Below, piece by piece: positions 24,718-33,543 of a stretch of DNA of 64,000 nt. Origin of the DNA: Nevskia sp. (GTDB lineage: Bacteria > Pseudomonadota > Gammaproteobacteria > Nevskiales > Nevskiaceae); NCBI GenBank assembly GCA_021732745.1, contig JAKFUK010000003.1, positions 1 to 64,000 on the forward strand, in the 5' to 3' direction. Under the pieces are notes generated by a model. It was not told where the DNA came from. It made no database searches and saw only the letters and a list, made by a program, of their open reading frames with translations. Position 1 is the first letter of the stretch; each line of letters starts with the position of its first letter. Position numbers and translations under genes: made by a program.

Positions 24718-25700
24718 CGAAGTGGCTGCCGGCGCTGTTCGGCCTGCTCGGTCTGGGCCTGTTGATCGGCCTTGTTGCCCACAGCGGCAGCGCCGAAATC
24801 CTGGCGCTGCTGACCACGGCCGGCTGGGGCCTGCTATGGCTGATCCCGTTTCACATCCTGCCGATCGCCCTCGATGCCGAAGGCTGGCGGGTGCTGCTGC
24901 GCTATCGCGATCGCGCCGGCACCGCCACGCTGCCGTTCCTGTGGTGGATCGCCTCGGTGCGTGAAGCAGTGGGGCGACTGCTGCCGGTCGGCGGCGTCGG
25001 TGGCGAAGTGGTCGGCATTCGCCTGACCTTGTGGCGGGTAGCGGACGGCCCGGCGGTCACTGCCAGCGTGGTGATGGAAACCCTGCTGACCATCGTCAAT
25101 GTCTATCTGTTTGTTGCAACAGGACTTTTTCTGGTGCTGGCGCTAGACGGCGGCAGTCTGGCCGGATCATTGCTCGCCGGCCTTGCTGCGACCCTGCCGG
25201 TGCCGGTCCTGCTGTACTGGCTGCTGCGCCACGGTGCGCTGTTCGCGCGGATCGAGCGCGCGGTGGTCGGCATGCTTGGCGAGCAAAGCCGGGTCGCGGC
25301 CTTGTTCGGCGATGCCGGGCGGCTCGATGCCGAACTGCGTGCGCTGTTCGCAAGACCGCGCGCACTGCTCTTAAGCCTGCTCTGGCAGTTGGCCGGGATG
25401 GTGCTCGGTGCTTTCGAGGTATGGCTGGCGCTGCGCCTGCTGGGACAGCCGATCAGCCCGATCGCCGCAATCGCGCTGGAAGCGCTGGGGCTGTCGATCC
25501 GCCATTTCGCGTTTTTCGTGCCGGCCGGCCTCGGCGTGCAAGAAGCCGGCTTCGTGCTGTTCGGCCATCTGCTCGGCGTGCCGGCAGATGCGTCGATCGC
25601 GCTGTCTCTGGCCAAGCGGGTGCGCGAACTCGGCTACGGGATTCCGGCGCTGCTGTCCTGGCAGTGGGCGGAGACCCGCCGGGCGCTCTCGCGGAACTAG
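24714..25700 (+). CDS. hpnL: Hopanoid-associated membrane protein HpnL
   Basis: The 328-residue protein is a polytopic membrane protein of the lysylphosphatidylglycerol-synthase-like transmembrane (UPF0104) family, with about eight hydrophobic segments. GRLLPVGGVGGEVVGI near residue 89 and FFVPAGLGVQEAGFVLFG near 265 are the conserved amphipathic loops. The HpnL name comes from its place in hopanoid clusters; a function in moving or modifying tailored hopanoids is assumed, not shown. It overlaps hpnK by four bases and its stop overlaps the convergent TetR gene by four. Confidence 0.85.
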   Translation: MTKWLPALFGLLGLGLLIGLVAHSGSAEILALLTTAGWGLLWLIPFHILPIALDAEGWRVLLRYRDRAGTATLPFLWWIASVREAVGRLLPVGGVGGEVVGIRLTLWRVADGPAVTASVVMETLLTIVNVYLFVATGLFLVLALDGGSLAGSLLAGLAATLPVPVLLYWLLRHGALFARIERAVVGMLGEQSRVAALFGDAGRLDAELRALFARPRALLLSLLWQLAGMVLGAFEVWLALRLLGQPISPIAAIALEALGLSIRHFAFFVPAGLGVQEAGFVLFGHLLGVPADASIALSLAKRVRELGYGIPALLSWQWAETRRALSRN

Positions 25701-26344
25701 ACCGGCTTGGCAATCGCCCGCCAGAGCATGTCGAACAGCACATTGCCTTGCCTGGTCAGCGGCTCCTTCTGGCCCCGATGGATGTACATCTGCACCAGGC
25801 GGGCGATGACGCCGAAGATGTAGTCGAGCAGGATCTTTTCGTCGACCTCGTCGTTCAGCACGCCCTTGGCGCGGCCTTCGCCGAGCACGCGGATGAAGGT
25901 TCCGAATAACAATGGATTCTGGTAGTTGTCCTGCTTGCGCCAGGTGTTGACGTACACCGAAGACATGATCAGCTGGGCGACCTTCGGGTTCTTCTCGAAG
26001 AAGTCCAAAGTCACCCAGAACACCTTGCGGAACTTCTCCTTGAAGTCCTCGATGCCCTGCAGGTGGTCGATCATCCGGGTCGCCAGGCGGCCCAGCCAGG
26101 TGTCGAGACAGGAAAAAAGTAGGGCCTCCTTGCTGCCGTAGTACTTGTAGATTGTCTGCAGGGAGACATTCGCCCCGCGTGCGACCTCGATGAGGCCAAC
26201 GCGGTGAAATTCGCGCTCCGAAAAGATGTCCAGCACCGCCTGCTCGATGCGCGCGCGGGTATCGGGATCAAGCGCAGCACGGTCGGCGGTAAGCGCGCCA
26301 TCCCGGGTTCCATCCGCAGCACTGTTGCCGGCTTTCAAAGCCAT
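25697..26344 (-). CDS. TetR-family transcriptional regulator
   Basis: The 215-residue protein has an N-terminal helix-turn-helix (FHRVGLIEVARGANVSLQTIYKYYGSKE, about residues 46-73 in shorter motif terms ANVSLQTIYKYYGSKE) and an all-helical ligand domain with VFWVTLDFFEKNPKVAQLI. It is divergent from the thiolase gene. Two matching 14-bp near palindromes flank that divergent region (26362-26375 and 26507-26520), the first only 17 bp upstream of this gene, which suggests autoregulation and control of beta-oxidation. An acyl-CoA ligand is an inference from context. Confidence 0.85.
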   Translation of the reverse strand: MALKAGNSAADGTRDGALTADRAALDPDTRARIEQAVLDIFSEREFHRVGLIEVARGANVSLQTIYKYYGSKEALLFSCLDTWLGRLATRMIDHLQGIEDFKEKFRKVFWVTLDFFEKNPKVAQLIMSSVYVNTWRKQDNYQNPLLFGTFIRVLGEGRAKGVLNDEVDEKILLDYIFGVIARLVQMYIHRGQKEPLTRQGNVLFDMLWRAIAKPV

Positions 26345-26361
26345 TGTCTTGAACTCTTCAG

Positions 26362-26375
26362 GTAATGATCGTTAC
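26362..26375. promoter_or_regulatory. Putative TetR operator 1
   Basis: GTAATGATCGTTAC is a 14-bp near palindrome located just upstream of the TetR start codon. It matches the second site at 26507-26520 at 12 of 14 positions (GTAATGAnCrTTAC), which makes an operator for the neighbouring TetR protein likely. Confidence 0.6.
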
Positions 26376-26414
26376 GGGCCGAGCCGAATGGCCCTCGCCT
26401 GACATGTACAGGGT

Positions 26415-26443
26415 TTGACGCCCCTGCACATGGTCTTTATCCT
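26415..26443 (+). promoter_or_regulatory. Putative sigma-70 promoter of the thiolase gene
   Basis: TTGACG (26415-26420) and TATCCT (26438-26443) are separated by 17 bp, a good match to housekeeping consensus. The start would be near 26450, about 55 bp before operator 2 and about 180 bp before the thiolase ATG. Confidence 0.5.
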
Positions 26444-26506
26444 CGTCGCAACTACGATCTCGCGAACGTCTGCCGCTGCTGTCTGCAGCGCGATGCTCGG
26501 GGAATC

Positions 26507-26520
26507 GTAATGAACATTAC
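26507..26520. promoter_or_regulatory. Putative TetR operator 2
   Basis: GTAATGAACATTAC is a 14-bp palindrome with only its centre mismatched. It matches operator 1 and lies about 108 bp upstream of the thiolase start, downstream of the predicted promoter, where binding could block elongation or a nearer promoter. Confidence 0.6.
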
Positions 26521-26627
26521 CGAATGCTGCAACAACAGCGGCGAACGCCGCGAATTCGGGGCTGCAAACCGCTGCAAACCCACCCTCAACACCAGGCCGC
26601 CAGTTGGCCGACACCAGGGATTACCCG

Positions 26628-27833
26628 ATGACCGAAGCCTACATTTTCGACGCCGTGCGCACCCCGCGCGGCAAGGGCAAGAAGGACGGCAGCCTGCATG
26701 AAGTGACGCCGGTGCATCTGCTCGGCAACCTGTTCAACGCGCTGGAAAGCCGCAACTCGCTCGACACCTCGCAGGTCGACGACGTGGTGATCGGCTGCGT
26801 GACGCCGGTCGGCGAGCAGGGTGCCGACATCGCCCGCACCGCCGTTCTCTATTCCGGCTGGGCCGAGAACGTGCCGGGCGTGACCCAGAGCCGCTTCTGC
26901 GCCTCGGGCCTGGAATCGGTGAACCTCGCCGCGATGAAGGTGATGTCCGGCCAGGAAGACCTGATCGTCGCCGGTGGTGTCGAAAGCATGTCGCGCTGGC
27001 CGATGGGTTCGGATGGCGGAGCCTGGGCGATGGACCCGCGCATCAACGAACAGCTCGGCTTCGCCCCGCAGGGCATTGGTGCCGACCTGATCGCGTCGCT
27101 GGAAGGCTTCAGCCGCCATGATGTCGACGCCTTCGCCGTACGCTCGCAGCAGCTCGCCGCCAAGGCCTGGGCCGAAAAGCGCTTTGCGAAGTCGCTGATT
27201 CCGGTGCGCGATCTCAACGGCATGATCGTGCTCGACCATGACGAAACCGTGCGCGGCTCGACCACCACCGACGCGCTGGGCAACCTCAAAGCCAGCTTCG
27301 AGCAGATGGGCCAGATGGGCTTCGACTCGACTGCGCTGCGCAAGTACACGACGCTGGAGAAGATCAACCACGTCCATCACGCCGGCAACTCGTCCGGCAT
27401 CGTCGATGGCGCAGCCCTGATGCTCATCGGCTCGGAAGCCAAGGGCAAGGCGCTGGGCTTGAAGCCGCGCGCGCGCATCCGCTCGGTGGCGGTCATGGGC
27501 TCGGAGCCGACGATCATGCTGACCGGCATCGCCCCGGCTTCGGAAAAGGCGCTGCGCAAGGCCGGCATGAAGATCGGCGATATCGACCTTTTCGAGATCA
27601 ACGAGGCCTTCGCCGCCGTGGTCATGAAGGCCGCCCGCGCGCTGAACATCGACATGGACCGGGTCAACGTCAACGGCGGCTCGATCGCCATGGGCCATCC
27701 GCTGGGCGCCACCGGCTGCATCATCCTGGCCACCCTGCTCGACGAGCTGGAACGGCAGGACAAGCAGGTCGGCCTGGCATCGCTTTGCGTCGGTGCCGGC
27801 ATGGGCATCGCGACGATCATCGAGCGCGTCTGA
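26628..27833 (+). CDS. Acetyl-CoA acyltransferase (3-ketoacyl-CoA thiolase)
   Basis: The enzyme cleaves 3-ketoacyl-CoA in beta-oxidation. The 401-residue protein has the nucleophile in [10 protein letters not shown] (Cys91), [15 protein letters not shown] with the catalytic histidine, and SLCVGAGMG with the second cysteine. The ATG at 26628 ([15 protein letters not shown]) is the family start; the frame has a TTG 24 bp upstream. It pairs with the multifunctional enzyme gene downstream, although a 157-bp repeat-filled gap lies between. Assignment to FadA or FadI type is not certain. Confidence 0.93.
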   Translation: MTEAYIFDAVRTPRGKGKKDGSLHEVTPVHLLGNLFNALESRNSLDTSQVDDVVIGCVTPVGEQGADIARTAVLYSGWAENVPGVTQSRFCASGLESVNLAAMKVMSGQEDLIVAGGVESMSRWPMGSDGGAWAMDPRINEQLGFAPQGIGADLIASLEGFSRHDVDAFAVRSQQLAAKAWAEKRFAKSLIPVRDLNGMIVLDHDETVRGSTTTDALGNLKASFEQMGQMGFDSTALRKYTTLEKINHVHHAGNSSGIVDGAALMLIGSEAKGKALGLKPRARIRSVAVMGSEPTIMLTGIAPASEKALRKAGMKIGDIDLFEINEAFAAVVMKAARALNIDMDRVNVNGGSIAMGHPLGATGCIILATLLDELERQDKQVGLASLCVGAGMGIATIIERV

Positions 27834-27856
27834 GCTGGCGCTGAAGCAAAGGCGCA

Positions 27857-27952
27857 TCACGCAGAGAACGCGGAGCACGCAGAGAAAAACGTGAAGCAAA
27901 AGCGAGAAAAGCTTTACAGCTGTTCTCTGCGTTCTTTGCGTTCTCTGCGTGA
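27857..27952. repeat. Imperfect inverted repeat, CGCAGAGAACGC family, copy 2
   Basis: Arms at 27857-27886 and 27923-27952 are inverse copies of about 30 nt with few mismatches, made of GCAGAGAACGC units. The right end runs on as GTGAGACCCGCTTTC, as in copy 1 (3808-4018). The element sits between thiolase and the multifunctional enzyme gene, 38 bp before the latter's ATG. Confidence 0.83.
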
Positions 27953-27990
27953 GACCCGCTTTCGTCACCCCTGAATTTCGAGAACGACAC

Positions 27991-30135
27991 ATGAGCGCAG
28001 TACAAATGACGGTCGATGCCGATGGCATCGCCACCTTGACGATGGACCTGGCCGACCGGCCGATGAATGTGCTGAACGAAGCGCTGATGGCCCCGTTCGC
28101 CGAGTACATCGCCAAGATCGAAGCCGACGCGGCGATCAAGGGCGTGATCATCACGTCCGCGAAGCGCGAATTCCTTGCGGGTGCCGACATCGACATGGTG
28201 TTCGGCATCACCGATCCGAAGCAGGCCTTTGAAGTCGCCGAGCAACTCAAGAAGATGCTGCGCCGCCTGGAACTCTGCGGTCGCCCGGTCGTCGCCGCGC
28301 TGAACGGCACCGCGCTGGGCGGCGGTCTGGAAGTCGCGCTCGCGTGCCATTACCGCGTGGCGATCGCCGATCCCAAGGCCAAGTTCGGCCTTCCGGAAGT
28401 GAAGCTGGGCCTGCTGCCCGGCGGCGGCGGCACGCAGCGTCTGCCGCGCATGATCGGCATCCAGGCCTCGCTTCCCTTGATGCTGGAAGGCAAGGAACTG
28501 AACGCCGAAGTCGCGAAGCAGCAGGGCATCATCAACGAGCTGGCCGTCGACCGCGCCGAGATGCTCGACAAGGCCAAGTCCTGGTGCTTGGCGAACCCGA
28601 AGCCGGTGCAGCCCTGGGACGACAAGAAGTTCCGCTGGCCGGGCGGTGATTCGCGCAGCCCGGCCGTGGTGCAGATGCTGGCCATCGCGCCGTCGATGGC
28701 GGCTGCCAAGACGCAGGGCAACTACCCGGCGGCAACCAACATCATGTCCTGCGTCTACGAAGGCGGCATCGTCGACTTCGACTCCGGCTGCCGCATCGAG
28801 TCGCGCTACTTTGCGAATTTGGTGGTCTCGCAGGTCAGCAAGAACATGATCGGAACCCTGTGGTTCCAGCTCAATTCGATCAACAAGGGCAAGTCGCGTC
28901 CGGAAGGCATCCCGAAGTCGAAGGTCAGCAAGCTCGGCATCCTCGGCGCCGGCATGATGGGCGCGGGCATCGCCTATGTGTCGGCCAAGGTCGGCATCGA
29001 GTGCGTGCTGCTTGACTCGACGATCGAAGCCGCTGAGAAGGGCAAGGCCTATTCGGCCAACCTGCTCGACAAGTCGATCAAGAAGGGCAAGGAAACCCCG
29101 GCCAGCAAGGGCGTGTTCCTCGACCGAATCAAGGCGACCACCGACTACGCCGACCTCGCCGGCTGCGATCTGGTGATCGAAGCGGTGTTCGAGGATCGCG
29201 CCATCAAGGCCGACGTGACCAGGAAGACCGAGGCGGTGATTCCGGCCACGGCGACCTTTGCATCGAACACTTCGACCCTGCCGATCACCGGCCTCGCCGC
29301 TGCCTCGGTGCGTCCGGAGCAGTTCATCGGCCTGCACTTCTTCTCGCCGGTCGACAAGATGCCGCTGGTCGAAATCATCATGGGCGAAAAGACCAGCCAG
29401 GAGACGCTGGCCAAGGGCTTCGACTACGTCCAGCAGATCAAGAAGACGCCGATCGTGGTCAACGATTCGCGCGGCTTCTACACCAGCCGTTCGTTCGCGA
29501 CCTACGTCAACGAAGGGCTGGCGCTGCTCGCCGAAGGCCAGCATCCGCGTTCCATCGAGATGGCGGGCCTGAAGGCCGGTATGCCGGTGGGCCCGCTGGC
29601 GCTGCAGGACGAGGTGTCGATGTCGCTGTCGCTGCACGTCATGACCCAGACCCGCAAGGACTACGCCGACGAAGGCAAGACCTATGCAGCCTCGGCCAGC
29701 GAGCCGGTGGTGCTGAAGATGGTCAAGGAGCTGGACCGTCCGGGCAAGAAGGCCGGAAAGGGTTTCTACGACTATCCGGCCGAAGGCACCAAGGGCGAAA
29801 AGATGCTCTGGCCGGGCCTGGCGCAGGCCTTCCCGCTGGCCGATGTGCAGATTAGCCAGCAGGAAATGATCGACCGCATGATGTTCGCGCAGGCCAACGA
29901 GGCGGCCCGCTGCTTCGAGGAGAACGTGGTGATGACGGTGGCGGACACCAACATCGGCTCGATCTTCGGCTGGGGCTTTGCGCCGCATCAGGGCGGTGCG
30001 CTGCAATTCATCAACGCCTATGGCCCGGCGAAGTTTGTCGCCCGTGCCGAAACGCTGGCCGCGAAGTACGGCCCGCGCTTCAAGCCGGCAGCCTTGCTCG
30101 TGAAGATGGCGGCGGAAGGCAAGCGCTTCGAGTAA
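27991..30135 (+). CDS. Multifunctional enoyl-CoA hydratase/3-hydroxyacyl-CoA dehydrogenase
   Basis: The 714-residue protein carries both middle steps of beta-oxidation. The N-terminal crotonase domain (about 1-190) has NGTALGGGLEVALACH and FGLPEVKLGLLPGGGGTQ with the two catalytic glutamates. The dehydrogenase part begins near residue 310 with the NAD site LGILGAGMMGAGIAY and has GLHFFSPVDKMPLVEII (catalytic His) near 448, followed by the helical C-terminal domains. It is the FadJ/FadB type. The ATG at 27991 gives the family N terminus (MSAVQMTVDADGIATLTM). A terminator follows the gene. Confidence 0.93.
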   Translation: MSAVQMTVDADGIATLTMDLADRPMNVLNEALMAPFAEYIAKIEADAAIKGVIITSAKREFLAGADIDMVFGITDPKQAFEVAEQLKKMLRRLELCGRPVVAALNGTALGGGLEVALACHYRVAIADPKAKFGLPEVKLGLLPGGGGTQRLPRMIGIQASLPLMLEGKELNAEVAKQQGIINELAVDRAEMLDKAKSWCLANPKPVQPWDDKKFRWPGGDSRSPAVVQMLAIAPSMAAAKTQGNYPAATNIMSCVYEGGIVDFDSGCRIESRYFANLVVSQVSKNMIGTLWFQLNSINKGKSRPEGIPKSKVSKLGILGAGMMGAGIAYVSAKVGIECVLLDSTIEAAEKGKAYSANLLDKSIKKGKETPASKGVFLDRIKATTDYADLAGCDLVIEAVFEDRAIKADVTRKTEAVIPATATFASNTSTLPITGLAAASVRPEQFIGLHFFSPVDKMPLVEIIMGEKTSQETLAKGFDYVQQIKKTPIVVNDSRGFYTSRSFATYVNEGLALLAEGQHPRSIEMAGLKAGMPVGPLALQDEVSMSLSLHVMTQTRKDYADEGKTYAASASEPVVLKMVKELDRPGKKAGKGFYDYPAEGTKGEKMLWPGLAQAFPLADVQISQQEMIDRMMFAQANEAARCFEENVVMTVADTNIGSIFGWGFAPHQGGALQFINAYGPAKFVARAETLAAKYGPRFKPAALLVKMAAEGKRFE

Positions 30136-30157
30136 GCGCTGCCGCATTCGGCTGGCA

Positions 30158-30203
30158 CCGAAAGGCGCGGAGACGACGAGTCTTCCGCGCCTTTCGGCTT
30201 TCT
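30158..30203 (+). terminator. Intrinsic terminator after the beta-oxidation genes
   Basis: A perfect 14-bp stem (30158-30171 with 30184-30197) with a 12-nt loop is followed by CTTTCT. It closes the thiolase/multifunctional enzyme unit 23 bp after the stop. Confidence 0.82.
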
Positions 30204-30261
30204 GGTGCGATAGTTGCTGCCACCGGCGCTGATACCAGCGCCTTTTCTTTCAGGAAATCAG

Positions 30262-32031
30262 ATGTTTCTATCGCGCAATGCGGTCGTGGCGGTGCTCGCG
30301 ACGCTGCTGTCCCTGCCCGCGCTGGCGGCCGAAGCCCTGACCACCGTTGCCGAGCGCAGCGGCTTTCTTGAAACCGGTCGCTACGACGAAGTGCCGACGC
30401 TGTGCGCTGCTTACGCCGCGAAATACCCGGACGCCGTGCGCTGCGAAACCTTCGGTACCAGCCCCGAAGGTCGGCCGATGATGCTGATGATCGTCAGTCG
30501 TGGCGGTGCGTTCACCGCCGGCGCTGCGAAGGCAGACAAGCGGCCGGTGCTGCTGATCCAGGGCGGCATCCATGCCGGGGAGATCGACGGCAAGGACGCC
30601 GGCTTTCTCGCCCTGCGCGAAATGCTCGACGGCAAGGTAGCCAAAGGCGCGCTGGACAAGCTGGTGCTGCTGTTCGTGCCGGTGTTCAACGTCGACGGTC
30701 ACGAGCGTTTCGGGGCCTGGAACCGGCCCAATCAGCGCGGGCCGCGCGAGATGGGCTGGCGCACCACGGCGCAGAACCTGAACCTGAATCGCGATTATGT
30801 GAAGGCCGACGCGCCGGAAATGCAGGCCATGCTCGGCCTGATCCAGCGCTGGGACCCGATTCTCTACGCTGATCTCCACGTCACCGACGGCGCGCAGTTC
30901 GAGCACGACGTGTCGTTCAACATCGAGCCGCTGCACGGCAACGACGACGATCTGCGCGCCCAGGGCAAGGCCTTGCGCGCCGGCCTCTTGAAAAAGCTGA
31001 CGGCGGCCGTCTCGCTGCCACTGGGTTTCTATCCCTCGTTCGTGGAAACCGACAACCCGGCTTCCGGTTTCGAGGAAGGCTTGCCGCCGCCGCGCTTTTC
31101 GCATGCCTATGCCGCACTGCGCAACCGCATCGGCCTGCTGGTCGAAACCCATGCCTGGAAGGATTATCCGACGCGGGTGCGGATCACCCGCAACAGCATC
31201 ATCGCGATGGTCGAACTCGCGCAGCAACAGGGCCAGCGCTGGCTGGCCGCAGCGGCCAGCGCCGATGCCCGCAGCGCGCAACTCGGCGGGCAAGCGCTGG
31301 CGGTGAGCTGGGAAGCGTTTGGCGCGGCGCGGACCATCGCCTTTCGCGGCTACGCCTACACGCGGATGCTGTCGGAGATCTCCGGTCAGTTGGTGACCCG
31401 CTACGACGAAACCCGGCCGCAGGTCTGGAACATTCCGCTGCGCGACCAGATTCGGCCAAGCCTCGAAGTGCGGGTTCCGAAAGCCGGCTATCTGGTGCCG
31501 GCCGCGCTGGCGGCGATGGTCGCCGAAAAGCTCGTGCTGCACGGCATCCGCTACCGGACGCTTGAGCAGCCGCTACCGGCCGCCAAGGTCGATGCTTTCC
31601 GAGCCGACAGCGTCGAGCGCACGGCGGATTCCTTTGAAGGCCGGCAACTGCTGAGCCTGAAAGGGACCTGGCAGCCGGAAACGCGGGCCATTCCGGCCGG
31701 ATCGCTGTTCGTGCCGATCGCCCAGCCGCTGGCGCGGGTGGCTGTGGCCCTGCTCGATCCACAGGCACCGGACGCACTCGCCGCCTGGGGTTTCTTCACC
31801 GCCGCCTTCGAGCGCAAGGAGTACCTGGAGGACTACGTCACCGAGGACATCGCCCGCGCCCAGCTCGCCGCAGACCCAGCCCTGAAAGCGGCATTCGCGG
31901 CAAAACTGGCCGCCGATCCCGCCTTCGCAGCGAGTGCGGCGCTGCGTCTGGCATTCTTCGCGCGGCGTCACGCCTCCTGGGACGAGCGCCTGAACCTGTA
32001 TCCGGTGCTGCGCAGCGATACCGCGCCGTGA
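30262..32031 (+). CDS. Secreted M14-family zinc carboxypeptidase
   Basis: The 589-residue precursor has a signal peptide (cleavage after LAALA near residue 25). The M14 peptidase domain shows the zinc motif GGIHAGEIDG (His and Glu), the substrate segment NLNRDYVKAD, the second zinc histidine in YADLHVTDG, and the catalytic glutamate in LVETHAWKDYP. A C-terminal part from about residue 400 has no recognised domain. The ATG at 30262 follows AGGAAATC. It probably acts in the periplasm or outside on peptides; the exact substrate is unknown. It is preceded by the terminator at 30158 and is transcribed independently. Confidence 0.85.
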   Translation: MFLSRNAVVAVLATLLSLPALAAEALTTVAERSGFLETGRYDEVPTLCAAYAAKYPDAVRCETFGTSPEGRPMMLMIVSRGGAFTAGAAKADKRPVLLIQGGIHAGEIDGKDAGFLALREMLDGKVAKGALDKLVLLFVPVFNVDGHERFGAWNRPNQRGPREMGWRTTAQNLNLNRDYVKADAPEMQAMLGLIQRWDPILYADLHVTDGAQFEHDVSFNIEPLHGNDDDLRAQGKALRAGLLKKLTAAVSLPLGFYPSFVETDNPASGFEEGLPPPRFSHAYAALRNRIGLLVETHAWKDYPTRVRITRNSIIAMVELAQQQGQRWLAAAASADARSAQLGGQALAVSWEAFGAARTIAFRGYAYTRMLSEISGQLVTRYDETRPQVWNIPLRDQIRPSLEVRVPKAGYLVPAALAAMVAEKLVLHGIRYRTLEQPLPAAKVDAFRADSVERTADSFEGRQLLSLKGTWQPETRAIPAGSLFVPIAQPLARVAVALLDPQAPDALAAWGFFTAAFERKEYLEDYVTEDIARAQLAADPALKAAFAAKLAADPAFAASAALRLAFFARRHASWDERLNLYPVLRSDTAP

Positions 32032-32195
32032 ACTGCGGCCGTCAACTTGAGGCCGGACAGCGCCCGATCGGCTCCGTTCATCGGTCAAACGCGTCTGTCG
32101 TTGACCCATCGCAACGAAAGCATCCCAATACGCGTACTAGCTTCCACTGAAGTCTTGAATCACCGACTACCGTCCTCCTCACCATCGCCATCGAC

Positions 32196-33518
32196 ATGAC
32201 GAAAATCCAGACTCGCCGCGCCTCCGCGCTGCTTTCCCCGCTGCGATCAGCCGCCGTCGGGCTGATGCTCGCCGCCACCAGCGTGGCCGCCCACGCGCAG
32301 TCCGGCTCACCGCTGTCGCCGGGCCGTTTGACGGTGGGTTGCCCGTTCGTGACCAACACCTCGGAGGAGCGCAACACCGGCTTCCTCGACGACAACGCCT
32401 CCTACGGTATCGCCCAGATTCCGCTGTCGGTGCCGGATGGCGCTTCGATCCGCATCGAAGGCCTGTATTCGCAGGTGCGCTATTTCTCGCTGCAGTCATA
32501 TGACGGCGCACGCGGCGGCAATTACATCGACGCCATCGCCGATGCCCGCATCGCGGCCAATGGCGGCGGCGCGCTGAATGCCAATCCCGCCCTGCTGCCG
32601 ACCGCCAGCTACGGCACCGGCTACACCGTGCAACTGCGTTTTACCGATCCGCCGGCCGATCCGGCCCAGCGCGCGCCGAACACCTTGTATGTCGGCGCGC
32701 CCGATCCCCGGGTCAGCCCGACGCGCGTCGCCAAGCAGATCATTTACCGCATCTATCTGCCGAATCCGGGCACCAGCGACTTCGGCAACACCGCGATTCC
32801 GCGCCTGTTCTACACCGGCCCGACCGGCGAAATCGCCTTCGAGAACACCCCGGACCGCCGCCGCTGCGATCGCATCGAACGCGCTTCGCAAAGCACTCGC
32901 GCCGTCAATCCGGCCGTCATCCCGGGCCGCAACATCATTTTCGAGCCGATCACCCGCACCCAGGATCAGGTGCTGTACCCGAACGGCGATTCCAACTATC
33001 TGCGCGCCGCATCCTCGCTCAACCACGGCGATGTGGTGGTCATCCGCACGCTGCCGTTCCGGGCACCGCCATTGCCGCCGCTGCTGCGCGCCGACGGCGA
33101 ACCGGATGTCCATTACCTGTCGCTCTGCCACTACGGGCTCGGCACCTCGGCGGTGGCCTCGTGCTTCGCCGATCGCGATACCGTGGTCCAGCCGGACGGC
33201 TATGAAGTGCATGTGATTTCCACCCTCGCCGCTCGGCCGACAGCGGCCACCCGGGCGCGCCTGGTGAACTGGCAGATGTGGGGCGAAACCCGCAGCGAGC
33301 TGATCGTGCTGCGGCAGCTCCTGGCGCGTCCCGGCTTCGGCGGCGACTACCTTCGCGCCGTCAACAACCCGGAACTGCCGCTGGCCTTGACGCTCGGCGG
33401 CTTCGCGCCGGAAATCACCTACTGCCGCAGCGCGGTGTTCGACGCCAATGCCAATGCCGGCAGCAGCGCGCTGATCAACGCCTGCCGCGCGGAATTTGCC
33501 GCCAACCGTCGGCCCTGA
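32196..33518 (+). CDS. Secreted protein of unknown function
   Basis: I do not recognise a family with certainty. The 440-residue precursor has a long signal peptide (about 1-35, ending VAAHAQ). The mature part has RIEGLYSQVRYFSLQSYDG, which recalls the strand patterns of DUF1214/DUF1254-like proteins, and several cysteines (for example GCPF near 49, SLCHYG, ASCF, TYCRS, NACRAE) that could form disulfides outside the cytoplasm. No catalytic motif or membrane segment is visible. It follows the carboxypeptidase after 164 bp and is convergent with the TrpF-like gene. No strong ribosome binding site precedes the ATG. Confidence 0.7.
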   Translation: MTKIQTRRASALLSPLRSAAVGLMLAATSVAAHAQSGSPLSPGRLTVGCPFVTNTSEERNTGFLDDNASYGIAQIPLSVPDGASIRIEGLYSQVRYFSLQSYDGARGGNYIDAIADARIAANGGGALNANPALLPTASYGTGYTVQLRFTDPPADPAQRAPNTLYVGAPDPRVSPTRVAKQIIYRIYLPNPGTSDFGNTAIPRLFYTGPTGEIAFENTPDRRRCDRIERASQSTRAVNPAVIPGRNIIFEPITRTQDQVLYPNGDSNYLRAASSLNHGDVVVIRTLPFRAPPLPPLLRADGEPDVHYLSLCHYGLGTSAVASCFADRDTVVQPDGYEVHVISTLAARPTAATRARLVNWQMWGETRSELIVLRQLLARPGFGGDYLRAVNNPELPLALTLGGFAPEITYCRSAVFDANANAGSSALINACRAEFAANRRP

Positions 33519-33543
33519 AGCCTGACGCCTTCGGCCGGGGCGC

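Noticed and set aside
27817-30147. 776-codon minus-strand frame opposite the multifunctional enzyme
   Set aside because: Antisense shadow of a conserved beta-oxidation gene; composition is His/Arg/Gln-rich without motifs.
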